Source of the DNA: Chitinophagales bacterium | GTDB taxonomy: Bacteria; Bacteroidota; Bacteroidia; Chitinophagales; UBA2359 | Direction of reading: 5' to 3' | Length of the DNA stretch: 10,113 nucleotides | Assembly (NCBI GenBank): GCA_020631035.1 | Contig: JAHDIA010000176.1 | Span: 1-10,113, forward strand | Part shown: positions 1 to 7,904 of the stretch, one piece after another | Position numbering within the stretch: the first letter of the stretch is position 1 | Layout: the number at the start of each line of letters is the position of its first letter | The notes under the pieces: model-generated | Databases searched by the model: none | What the model was told of the DNA's origin: nothing | Seen by the model: only the letters and a program-made list of their open reading frames with translations | Translations under genes and position numbers: made by a program

Positions 1-52
1 GCAAAAACAGTGGAGCCAAGCTCAGTAGTGTTGTTAAAATTAAATTTTTCAT
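1..52 (-). CDS. N-terminal start of an exported protein (partial, runs off left edge)
   Basis: Reading the minus strand from the ATG at 52-50 gives an open frame of 17 codons to the window edge: MKNLILTTLLSLAPLFL. A lysine at position 2 followed by an unbroken hydrophobic stretch is the form of a Sec signal peptide, so this is very likely the start of another secreted or membrane protein. It lies 88 bp downstream of the stop of the 303-residue exported protein, on the same strand, and could be co-transcribed with it. Nothing can be said of its function because only the leader is visible. The ATG and hydrophobic leader are seen directly; calling it a gene is inference. Confidence 0.62.
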   Translation of the reverse strand, partial: MKNLILTTLLSLAPLFL

Positions 53-140
53 AGTGTTATGTTTAAAGATTTTTAGATTCAGTTTATTGATATTAGTTGG
101 AATTATCACTTCTAATGATTTAAAATTAATCAAATTATTT

Positions 141-1052
141 TTATTTTGCTTTGTCTTCATCATTTGAGTTTTGATTATTAGTATTTAACCTAGATTGGCT
201 AAGACTTATAGGAACAGAACAAGGATCATTGTAAAATGCAAATTCTCCTCCCAAGTCTACTTCAAAGCCTGGATGTACATCTAGTTCATTGGATCTAAAT
301 TCTACATTATCTCCCATCCCTACTATTACACTTCCATTGGTTTCGATTAAGTTAGCTGCCTGATGGCTTGCTTGCAAAACCGTCATTTCATCAATAAGTA
401 AATTAACAGGACAAGCACAAGACAAGAGTACGGGACTTGTAAAATGCCCAAAACTACCATTGCTGTATTTGTTAGAAACATCATTGGTTCCATCATTGAA
501 ATTGGTTTGGTTGGGACTTCCATCCGAAGGGGCACCATTCTCTACTCCTATAAACTCTAACATTGGATCAGCATTCGGATCGAGTAAATCAAAGCAAATC
601 TCTGAGACATCGTACCAAGCTCCATCGCTTATGTTGATACAAGGTGTTAGAAAATTGGTATTTCCCAATAGCACCAATGTCAATAAAAAGTCGCCTGCAA
701 AACGTCCATCGTAAGAATGTTCTAAGTAATTGACACCTGTACAAGCAGCATCATTGGTAAAATTAATGTCTGTGTAAGCACCTGTATTCAAGTAAGCAAG
801 ATCGGGGCTTCCTCCTGAATAAAAACCATCAAACAAAATAGCTGATGAATTGTAAGTAAAACGAATGGAGGCATTCCCAATGTAATCTCCTCCGTCTGTA
901 GATCGAATTTGTATCAAGAAACAGGCTGTGTTGTTGGCACAGTCAGTATTGGGGCTCTCTACAAATTGCATATCAATAGATTGGGCATTGCTTTGTAAAA
1001 ACGAAAAGCCCAATCCTCCCATTAAAATGAATAAGCATAAATATTTCCTCAT
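141..1052 (-). CDS. Exported protein with cohesin-like beta domain and 3-coathanger stack domain
   Basis: A 303-residue protein of unknown function. I start it at the ATG at 1052-1050, not at the in-frame TTG four codons upstream, because MRKYLCLFILMGGLGFSFLQ is a textbook signal peptide; cleavage is likely at SNA|Q near residue 23. Residues about 25-165 are beta-rich, with alternating hydrophobics, RFTYNSSAILFDGF and a late EICFDLLDP, which resembles a cohesin-type beta sandwich; this is a fold guess. Residues about 228-278 match the Bacteroidota '3-coathanger stack' pattern: A..LIETNGSVIVG.GDNVEFRSN, then HPGFEVDLGGEFAFYNDPC. The last 25 residues are polar and there is no T9SS sorting domain, so after Sec export the route is unclear. 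The same pairing of domains occurs in the giant protease upstream, which suggests a shared surface setting. The upstream sequence is AT-rich with only a weak TTTG...TATATTTT promoter-like string near 1080-1105. Confidence 0.85.
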   Translation of the reverse strand: MRKYLCLFILMGGLGFSFLQSNAQSIDMQFVESPNTDCANNTACFLIQIRSTDGGDYIGNASIRFTYNSSAILFDGFYSGGSPDLAYLNTGAYTDINFTNDAACTGVNYLEHSYDGRFAGDFLLTLVLLGNTNFLTPCINISDGAWYDVSEICFDLLDPNADPMLEFIGVENGAPSDGSPNQTNFNDGTNDVSNKYSNGSFGHFTSPVLLSCACPVNLLIDEMTVLQASHQAANLIETNGSVIVGMGDNVEFRSNELDVHPGFEVDLGGEFAFYNDPCSVPISLSQSRLNTNNQNSNDEDKAK

Positions 1053-1317
1053 AATCCTCACCAATTTGATTTTTATCTATTAAAATATATAAAAAATTCT
1101 TATCAAATTCTTGTTTTGGAGGAGCATTTTTTATTTTTTTTATTTCGACGGAGGAGAGAACATTGCCAAATACGCCCGATAGTAGTGGATATGGCGGCTT
1201 TTGTAGAGACGTTGCATGCAACGTCTTTACTGCCGCCATAGTAGCGGATAGCGGGGAGTCGCCGTCGTCCGAAGTTCGTAGCGTTCCGTCCTAATCCTGC
1301 TATCCTTTAATTGAGTG
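1053..1317. other. Intergenic region with GC-rich composite palindromic element
   Basis: This 265-bp gap separates two same-strand exported-protein genes. The part next to the 303-residue gene (1053-1150) is AT-rich and presumably holds its promoter. The rest (about 1180-1310) is abruptly GC-rich and non-coding in character. It contains a nested hairpin (1191-1239), an approximate direct repeat (AGTAGTGGATAT at 1181 and AGTAGCGGATAG at 1240) and an inverted pair, GGATAGC at 1246-1252 and GCTATCC at 1299-1305. It looks like an inserted intergenic repeat family member. It may end the protease transcript, but no clear hairpin plus T-tract terminator is visible. Confidence 0.6.
1191..1239. repeat. 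Nested hairpin: ATGGCGGC arms around a 20-bp perfect palindrome
   Basis: The outer arms ATGGCGGC (1191-1198) and GCCGCCAT (1232-1239) are exact reverse complements. Inside them lies the perfect 20-bp palindrome AGACGTTGCATGCAACGTCT (1207-1226), extended by GTAG on the left (1203-1206) and TTAC on the right, a one-base departure from the expected CTAC. The inner palindrome has the same AGAC-N12-GTCT plan as those at 9556-9673 and 9827-9846. GTAGAGAC...GTCTCTAC palindromes are, as I recall, common intergenic repeats in some cyanobacteria and Bacteroidota; that is memory, not a search. Confidence 0.85.
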
Positions 1318-4300
1318 TCATTCTATTTGCAAAGGATACCATTTTAACACTTCAGATGTTGATTTAATCTGAATTTCGTATTGCCCTTTATCAAATGAAG
1401 TGGTATCCAAACTATATTGGTGTTCACCCTTTTGCAAATAGGATTCATTTAAAATATGACGAACCTCTTGTTCATTGGCATTCCATACTTCAATAGCAAT
1501 GTGTTGGTCTTGAGGGAGATAGACTTGAATGCTTGGCATTCCCTCTGCATTTTTTTCTAGACTAATTTCTGGCGCAATTCTGTTGGCGGTACACGCTTCG
1601 ATGCTTGCGGTAAACTCGCCTCCATTATTTACGGAAAAACCAGGGTAGAAGTTTAGACTATTTCCTGCTTTGTAATCGACTACGACATTGTTGCTTACTT
1701 GAGCGGAAGAATTAATATCTCCTTCGGCTTGATAGATACCTGTTAGGTAATCGTCGTAATTGTGTATATGAGTCGCTGGACATACCATACCTGCAATACT
1801 GACTATTTCATTGTTATTGTTGCTACTTAAATAATTGATATTACCTGAATTGTCCATTTGAACTGGTTGTGGAATGAGAATATTTACTGTCAAAAGCGAG
1901 TCATCCCAAATGATCACATTGTCTTCAGCTATGCGAAGTAGCCCTAATGAAACGCCACAACTAACATCTTGTCCATCAGTACGAGTAATGGCAATATCTA
2001 CGGTATTTTGTTCAACATTGTGATATTGAAAGACTTCCACTTCTGTTCCTTCATCGCCTAGTGCGCTAGGATCGTATTCAAAGGTAATTTCATCTTCTGC
2101 TAAGTCTATATCGTAGTGGATGCTCCAAGTTAATCCATGTGTATTGTTCAAAGGTTCGCTTAATACAATATCTACCAACATTTCCCCATTGCCTGTTCCT
2201 GCATCTGTCACCAAAGCATTGCTGGCGGCGATAAAGGAGGGAATGGTATTGCCATTGGGGAGTGAATTGGCTCCGTGAATGCTGCCATAGTTTTGGGTTA
2301 CAGCGTCCAAATCGCTTAACTCAACAGTTCCATTGCCATTGGCGTCAGAATGTTTGTCGTTGACTCCATTGAAGGTAGCCGTTGCCCAATCATTGCAGGA
2401 TTGCCCTACCCAATTGAGAGAAGCTTCTGAACGGCTAGGTCCTGTGTTGCCATTGGTAATTCCCCAAGTGAGCACATCAAAAGTGTTGACAATGTTGTCA
2501 TTGTTGAGGTCGCCTGGCCATACACAAGATCCCTCTTGAATGATTGTGATTGAATCTTTGGCGGTATTGCCACAACTATCGGCGACTACGACTCTGTATA
2601 AACCTGGCGTACCTACAATGACATCTGGTGCAGTGCTTATCAGCATTCCTTCGTAATCCCAGAGGGTGTATGCCATATTGGGTAAATTGGTTGAAAGAAA
2701 GATTTCGCCTCCACAAGGAATGGACATATCGGAACCGAGTTCGAGATCGGATGCATTGCAAATTGGATTGGTACAGGTAGGAGCAGTACCCGCACAGAAA
2801 TCTACAAAGCCTTGGTTGGAGCCACCATCGGGAAGCGAAGCGTTCCCCCTAAAATCATAATTGGAAACAGCACACAAGCCCATAGAATAACATCCACTCA
2901 ATTGATTGTTTTGTAGTCTCAGATAATTTAAGTTAGGGAGATTGCCTAAAGTAGCAGGAATTACTCCTATTAGATTATTGTTATTTAATTCTAAAGCTGA
3001 AAGATTCATTAAATCACCTAAACTCGATGGGATATTACCACTTAATTGATTGTAGGCTAAATCTAATCCCATCAAACTGCTAAGATTTCCTAGCTCTGGC
3101 GGGATGCTACCACTCAAATTATTATTGTACAAATATAGTTGTAGCAAACTGGACATATTGCCTAGTTCTGGTGGAATGTTTCCTGTTAAATTATTGTATA
3201 ATAAATACAAATATTCCAAATTCATTAAGTTTCCTAACTCTGGCGGAATGTTGCCAGTCAATTCATTTGCGTTCAATCTCAAGTTTTTCAATTTGGATAA
3301 ATTCCCCAATTCTGATGGTATAATTCCTCCTATATCATTTGCTTGTAAGTCTAATTGTTCCAATTCAAAAAGATTACCTAACTCAGCAGGGAGGCTGCCT
3401 GTTAAATTATTAGAGTACATATATATCTCTTTAACATTGCATCCATCACTACTTAAAGTAATCCCCTCCCAAGTATTTACAGGCTGTGACAAATCCCAAG
3501 TATTGGTCCAATTGGGTCCATTGGTTGAATTATACAAAGCTACAAGTGCAAGAGAATCACCTATCAAGCATATTTCATTGGGGCAAGGTGCATTTCCTGC
3601 ACAAAAGGCATCAAAACCTGCATCTGAACCATCATCGGTAAGACCAATATTCCCATAAAACGCATAGTTGCTAAGATTGGGCAAATTACAAAGTGATTGT
3701 GGATAGCAGCCTTCTAACTGATTGTTGTATAGATGTAGTGTTTGTAAATTACTTAGATTCCCCAAAGCATCAGGAATCATTCCTACTAACTGATTGCCTT
3801 CGAGGTATAAGAATTTTAAACTGCCAAGATTCCCCAATTCGTCTGGTATACCTCCACTCAAATCATTTGCCCCAAGTGCCAAACTATTTAAGTTGGATAA
3901 ATTACCTAAAGTAGCTGGAATTGCTCCTGTCAAATCATTGTTTTGTAAATACAAGAGTGTTAAATTACCAAGGTTTCCAAATGATGCGGGTATGCTCCCT
4001 GATAAATTGTTAGATTGCCCTTTGAACCATTCTAGTTGAGAAAGATTGCCCATAGAAGCAGGTAAGCTTCCCGTTAAATCATTGTTGTAAATGTTCAATG
4101 TTCTCAAACTTAGAAGATTTCCAAATTCACTTGGAATATTGCCCGTTAGTTGGTTGTTGTCTAAAGATAGTGAAGTTAGATTTATTAAATTGCCAAACTC
4201 AATGGGAATGCTTCCTGTCAATTCATTCTCGTCTAGCCCCAAAGTTCTTAGTGCTGTTGCATTGCCCAGTTCTCTAGGAATGCTGCCACTCAATTGATTG

Positions 4301-7300
4301 TTGTATAAAAACAAAGAACTCATATTGCTCAAGTTGCCCAAGCTAGTGGGAATGCTGCCACTTATTTGATTGTTGTATAGCCACAATCCGTATATATTGC
4401 TCAAATTCCCTAATTCATCTGGCAAGCTTCCTACGAGTCCATTGTTACCTAATTGTAAGTCAATAACACTGCATCCATCTAAAGCCATATTTACCCCATA
4501 CCAAGTATTTACAGGCTGAGACAAATCCCAGGTATTGATCCAGTTGGGACCATTGGTTGAATTGTACAAAGCAACCAAGGCAAGTGAGTCAATTGCTAAA
4601 CAGGCTTGATTGGGACAAGGGGCATTTCCTGCACAAAAGTCATCGAAGCCTTGATCTGAACCATTGTTGGGAAGTCCTGAATTGTTTATAAAATTATATG
4701 CTATTAAATTTAAATCACATAGGGATTCTGGATAGCAACCTATTAACTGATTGTCATTAAGATATATTTGACTCAAACTGGAAAGACTGCCTAGTTCTGC
4801 GGGAATGCTATAACTTAACTGATTATCAAAAAGCACCAAAGAAGTTAAGTTTGAAAGATTACCCAACTCAGGTGGAATACTACCATTTAAGTCATTTCGG
4901 TCAAGCCACAAATAAGTTAAATTTGAGAGTTCACCCAATTCAGGTGGAATGCTACCACTTAACATATTGTTGCGAAGAGACAAGTGGGTCAAATTGCTAA
5001 GGTTCCCTAACTCTAATACAATTTGATCACTTAATTGATTATCATCAAGATATAAATGAATCAAATTGGAAAGACTCCCTATTTCTACTGGAATGGTGCC
5101 ACTTAATTGATTCGCACCAAGATATAAATAGGTCAAATTCGATAGATTCCCTATTTCCATTGGAATAGTGCCACTTAATTGATTGGCACTAAGTTCCAAA
5201 ACATTTAAATTGGAAAGATTGCTTATTTCTATTGGAATAGTGCCACTTAACTGATTGCTGGCAAAATTTAAAAGAGTAAGCTTGGATAGACTTCCTATTT
5301 CCATTGGAATAGTGCCACTTAGCTGATTAGCCTGTAAATTTAAATACGTTAACTCAGTAAGATTTCCCAATTCAGATGGAAGACTACCACTTAACTGATT
5401 GGACTGGATGTTTAATTCTACAACATTACAAGCATCAAGACTCAAGCTCACCCCATACCAAGTACTTACTGGTTGCGACAAGTCCCAAGTATTGGTCCAA
5501 TTGGGTCCATTGCTTGAGTTATACAATGCTACCAATGCAAGTGAGTCGGATGCCAAACAACTAGAATTACAAGTTATATTTCCTGCACAAAAGTCTGCAA
5601 AACTCTGATTAGAGCCACCACTAGGTAGTTCTGCATTTCCTGTAAAATTATAAGAGTTTAGATTTAGGTTACACAAGTCTTGCGGATAACACCCACTCAA
5701 TTGATTGTTGTGTAACCACAAATAATTCAAATTGGATAAATTGCCCAACTCAGCAGGAATGCTAGCATTCAATTGATTGGCATATAAATACAAATCTGTC
5801 AAAGCAGTTAAACTGCCCAGTTCAGGCGGAATACTGCCACTCAGTTGGTTGCCTGACAATGCCAAATAATACATACTAGATAGATTGCCCAATTCTACAG
5901 GAATACTTCCGTTTAATTCATTGTGTTCTAAATCGAGTGTACCAAGACTGCCCAGGTTCCCTAGTTCAATAGGAATATCCCCACTCAATTGGTTTCTGGA
6001 TAAATCCAAATAAAACAAACTAGCCAAACTCCCCAAGGAAGCAGGTATTGTGCCTATTAAATTATTGTTTGATAAAGACAAACTACGTACCCCACATCCA
6101 TCTGCGGTCAATACAATCCCATTCCATTCACTCATTGGTTCAAACAAATTCCAAGGATTGGTCCAATTGGCTCCATCAGTTAAATTATACAAATCAACCA
6201 GCACCAATGAATCAGGTGTCAAACAATTAGGAGGAGATGGACTACAAGTATTGGCTGCTCTCTGCATAGCCGAGGCAAGATTGAGTCTACCTTCGCTTAT
6301 ACACTTGCCACTCAAAGAAGGAATAGGATCAATTGAAGCCATCAAAACACCTTTGAGTTCCATCCAAGTTAAGGGACCACATTCAGACAACAACAATGCT
6401 GCTGAACCAGCTACATGTGGAGCAGCCATAGAGGTTCCCCCTGCTAATGCATAATTGTTATTGGGAAAAGTACTGTATATATCAGAACCAGGTGCAGATA
6501 AATCTACTGAAGTACTCCCAAAATTGCTTGCTTGATTCTCAGGATAGACAGATAACGCTTCCTCTTGGTCAGTAGCAGCAACACTCAAAATATTAGCATT
6601 GGTATATGAGGCTGGATAATGAGGGATTATGTCATTGTCCACACCTGAATTTCCTGCTGCTGCAACAAAAAGGTGATTGTGCTGTTCAGCTACTTCCAGC
6701 GCATCGACCATTGCCTGCGAATACGACCTTCCTCCCCAACTATTGTTGCTAATGGGTGCGCCCATCATTACGGCATACTCCAATGCCAAAACACCATTGC
6801 TTGTAGCTCCTGTACACCGCCCACTTACTGGGTTCAATTCCAAAAATTTCAAAGCAATCATTTTGACATCCCAACAAACCCCACTCACTCCTTTCGCATT
6901 GTTTCCTTGGGCCCCAATGGTTCCCGCAACGTGTGTTCCGTGTCCGCAAATATCATAAGGATCATTGTCATTATGATAAAAATCCCATCCAACAAAATCG
7001 TCTACATATCCATTGCCATCTTCGTCTATTCCATTTTCGTCTCCTGGGTCAAATACCCACTTACTACCGTCCCATTCTAAGACAGAGCCATCTCCATCCG
7101 CATCTTCTCCTAGGTTTTGCCAAATATTGTCTACCAAATCTGGATGTGCCCAATCCACACCCGAATCAATAACCCCAATGACGACACCCGTGCTTCCTGT
7201 TTGGGTATCCCAAGCTTGAGGGGCATCAATTCTTTCCATACCCCACAACTGATTATAAGCAGGGTCATTGGGAATGCCATCTTCCTCGACCAACCAATCA

Positions 7301-7620
7301 GGTTCTGCATATTCGACTACTCCACCCAAGGAGGCAAAATAATCAGCGATGGCTTCTTCCCCTACAAAGGTTTCATTACCAATGGTCAATTCATCGGGTA
7401 TACACCACAATTCTGCATTGATACAATCAATTTTTTCGATAAAGGAACAACCAACATCCTCGGCCTCAAAACTGTATATGGAGTTGGAAGCAAATTTAAT
7501 GATCATATGGTTGGTAGCTAAATCGTTTTGTGCCATTGCTGGTGCCATCTGCACCATACAACAGCAACAAATAATAAAATAAAGCTTTAGGTGTCTAAAT
7601 ATGTTGTTTGAGTTTCTCAT
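1318..7620 (-). CDS. Giant secreted subtilisin-like (S8) protease with four capped leucine-rich repeat arrays, dockerin-like, 3-coathanger and C-terminal sorting domains
   Basis: A 2100-residue multidomain protein counted from the ATG at 7620-7618; an upstream in-frame TTG at 7644 is less likely. Residues 1-30 form a signal peptide (hydrophobic core FIICCCCMVQ, cut near AMA|QN). Residues about 38-112 resemble a subtilase prodomain ending in VEYAEPDWLVEE. The S8 catalytic domain (about 120-455) shows Asp152 in VIGVIDSG, His227 in GHGTHVAGT, oxyanion Asn324 in AAAGNSG and Ser397 in GGTSMAAPHVAG, so it should be active; a D/N-rich loop at 172-213 probably binds calcium. Four LRR blocks follow (466-687, 688-1006, 1007-1350, 1351-1621). 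Then come an Ig/PKD-like domain (1623-1699), a dockerin-like pair of calcium loops (1701-1780; D1704, N1706, D1708, D1715 and D1759, N1761, N1763, D1770), a cohesin-like domain (about 1794-1915), a 3-coathanger stack (1955-2011) and a divergent T9SS-type C-terminal domain (2027-2100). It probably acts outside the cell or on its surface. The substrate is unknown; the LRRs may bind the target. Confidence 0.93.
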   Translation of the reverse strand: MRNSNNIFRHLKLYFIICCCCMVQMAPAMAQNDLATNHMIIKFASNSIYSFEAEDVGCSFIEKIDCINAELWCIPDELTIGNETFVGEEAIADYFASLGGVVEYAEPDWLVEEDGIPNDPAYNQLWGMERIDAPQAWDTQTGSTGVVIGVIDSGVDWAHPDLVDNIWQNLGEDADGDGSVLEWDGSKWVFDPGDENGIDEDGNGYVDDFVGWDFYHNDNDPYDICGHGTHVAGTIGAQGNNAKGVSGVCWDVKMIALKFLELNPVSGRCTGATSNGVLALEYAVMMGAPISNNSWGGRSYSQAMVDALEVAEQHNHLFVAAAGNSGVDNDIIPHYPASYTNANILSVAATDQEEALSVYPENQASNFGSTSVDLSAPGSDIYSTFPNNNYALAGGTSMAAPHVAGSAALLLSECGPLTWMELKGVLMASIDPIPSLSGKCISEGRLNLASAMQRAANTCSPSPPNCLTPDSLVLVDLYNLTDGANWTNPWNLFEPMSEWNGIVLTADGCGVRSLSLSNNNLIGTIPASLGSLASLFYLDLSRNQLSGDIPIELGNLGSLGTLDLEHNELNGSIPVELGNLSSMYYLALSGNQLSGSIPPELGSLTALTDLYLYANQLNASIPAELGNLSNLNYLWLHNNQLSGCYPQDLCNLNLNSYNFTGNAELPSGGSNQSFADFCAGNITCNSSCLASDSLALVALYNSSNGPNWTNTWDLSQPVSTWYGVSLSLDACNVVELNIQSNQLSGSLPSELGNLTELTYLNLQANQLSGTIPMEIGSLSKLTLLNFASNQLSGTIPIEISNLSNLNVLELSANQLSGTIPMEIGNLSNLTYLYLGANQLSGTIPVEIGSLSNLIHLYLDDNQLSDQIVLELGNLSNLTHLSLRNNMLSGSIPPELGELSNLTYLWLDRNDLNGSIPPELGNLSNLTSLVLFDNQLSYSIPAELGSLSSLSQIYLNDNQLIGCYPESLCDLNLIAYNFINNSGLPNNGSDQGFDDFCAGNAPCPNQACLAIDSLALVALYNSTNGPNWINTWDLSQPVNTWYGVNMALDGCSVIDLQLGNNGLVGSLPDELGNLSNIYGLWLYNNQISGSIPTSLGNLSNMSSLFLYNNQLSGSIPRELGNATALRTLGLDENELTGSIPIEFGNLINLTSLSLDNNQLTGNIPSEFGNLLSLRTLNIYNNDLTGSLPASMGNLSQLEWFKGQSNNLSGSIPASFGNLGNLTLLYLQNNDLTGAIPATLGNLSNLNSLALGANDLSGGIPDELGNLGSLKFLYLEGNQLVGMIPDALGNLSNLQTLHLYNNQLEGCYPQSLCNLPNLSNYAFYGNIGLTDDGSDAGFDAFCAGNAPCPNEICLIGDSLALVALYNSTNGPNWTNTWDLSQPVNTWEGITLSSDGCNVKEIYMYSNNLTGSLPAELGNLFELEQLDLQANDIGGIIPSELGNLSKLKNLRLNANELTGNIPPELGNLMNLEYLYLLYNNLTGNIPPELGNMSSLLQLYLYNNNLSGSIPPELGNLSSLMGLDLAYNQLSGNIPSSLGDLMNLSALELNNNNLIGVIPATLGNLPNLNYLRLQNNQLSGCYSMGLCAVSNYDFRGNASLPDGGSNQGFVDFCAGTAPTCTNPICNASDLELGSDMSIPCGGEIFLSTNLPNMAYTLWDYEGMLISTAPDVIVGTPGLYRVVVADSCGNTAKDSITIIQEGSCVWPGDLNNDNIVNTFDVLTWGITNGNTGPSRSEASLNWVGQSCNDWATATFNGVNDKHSDANGNGTVELSDLDAVTQNYGSIHGANSLPNGNTIPSFIAASNALVTDAGTGNGEMLVDIVLSEPLNNTHGLTWSIHYDIDLAEDEITFEYDPSALGDEGTEVEVFQYHNVEQNTVDIAITRTDGQDVSCGVSLGLLRIAEDNVIIWDDSLLTVNILIPQPVQMDNSGNINYLSSNNNNEIVSIAGMVCPATHIHNYDDYLTGIYQAEGDINSSAQVSNNVVVDYKAGNSLNFYPGFSVNNGGEFTASIEACTANRIAPEISLEKNAEGMPSIQVYLPQDQHIAIEVWNANEQEVRHILNESYLQKGEHQYSLDTTSFDKGQYEIQIKSTSEVLKWYPLQIE
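2860..6090 (-). repeat. 72-bp coding repeats: 35 plant-type LRRs in four arrays (6, 10, 11 and 8 copies)
   Basis: Within the protease gene, 24-residue repeats follow LxxLxLxxNxL then SGxIPxELGNLSN, the plant-specific LRR consensus. Counting in the protein gives 6 repeats in block 1 (DNA 6225-5560), 10 in block 2 (5559-4603), 11 in block 3 (4602-3571) and 8 in block 4 (3570-2758); these block limits include the caps. Each block opens with a cap of the form DSLALVALYNSTNGPNW, then W.GV, and closes with GCYP...LC and FCAGN. Each block carries six cysteines, all in the caps (for example 466, 509, 644, 650, 678, 684 in block 1), and none in the repeats. At DNA level block 2 is the most uniform, with four successive 72-bp copies. 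Degenerate units include SDQIVLELG in block 2 and LEWFKGQSNNL in block 3. Confidence 0.92.
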
Positions 7621-7904
7621 TCTATTAAGTTTTTGTCTTTTCAACAGTTACTGATTTTTACAATGCCCATCTTTTAATTGCGTGGGACAATATGCTGTAC
7701 ATTCAATCCCCCATTACAAAGTATTGCAAAAAACAAATCATCTTTAATTGATTGATTATGAATCAAATTTACTTCTAAGATTTTGCTAAAACCAAGGAAT
7801 ATTTTTGTATTTTTCTATCTAAAAACAACATACCAAAACACAAAAAACACACACAAATAACTAATTATCAAGTTGTTAAGAAAAGCAAAAACCAGAAAAA
7901 CCTA
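7621..7904. promoter_or_regulatory. Divergent intergenic region with candidate promoter for the 492-residue gene
   Basis: This 284-bp AT-rich gap must hold the promoters of the protease gene (leftward) and the helical-protein gene (rightward). On the plus strand TATTTTTG at 7800-7807 fits the Bacteroidota -7 consensus TAnnTTTG. A TTTG at 7782-7785 lies 14 bp upstream of it, shorter than the usual 17-23 bp, so the pair is only a candidate. A short perfect inverted repeat TTGATT-ATG-AATCAA spans 7752-7766, just upstream, and could be an operator. The implied leader before the ATG at 7905 is A-rich with no Shine-Dalgarno site. For the leftward gene I see no convincing full promoter; TACTTTG on the minus strand near 7715-7725 is a partial match. 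Confidence 0.4.

Noticed and set aside
973..1239. 88-codon minus-strand frame overlapping the start of the 303-residue gene
   Set aside because: It begins inside the nested hairpin and reads through the GC-rich repeat and the AT-rich promoter region into another frame of a well-supported gene; the peptide resembles no family.
3104..3658. 184-codon plus-strand frame antisense to LRR block 4
   Set aside because: Its repetitive lysine, proline and leucine peptide is the mirror of the 72-bp LRR periodicity. Fixed codon patterns in the repeats keep the opposite strand open. The minus-strand frame is certain.
6050..7080. Plus-strand frames of 134 and 135 codons antisense to the protease domain
   Set aside because: The minus strand here encodes the S8 catalytic triad with perfect motifs. 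The antisense peptides show no recognisable features.
7530..7560. Lipoprotein signal in the protease leader because of its four cysteines
   Set aside because: The CCCC run lies inside the hydrophobic core and is not preceded by a proper lipobox; a normal signal peptidase site (AMA|Q) follows.
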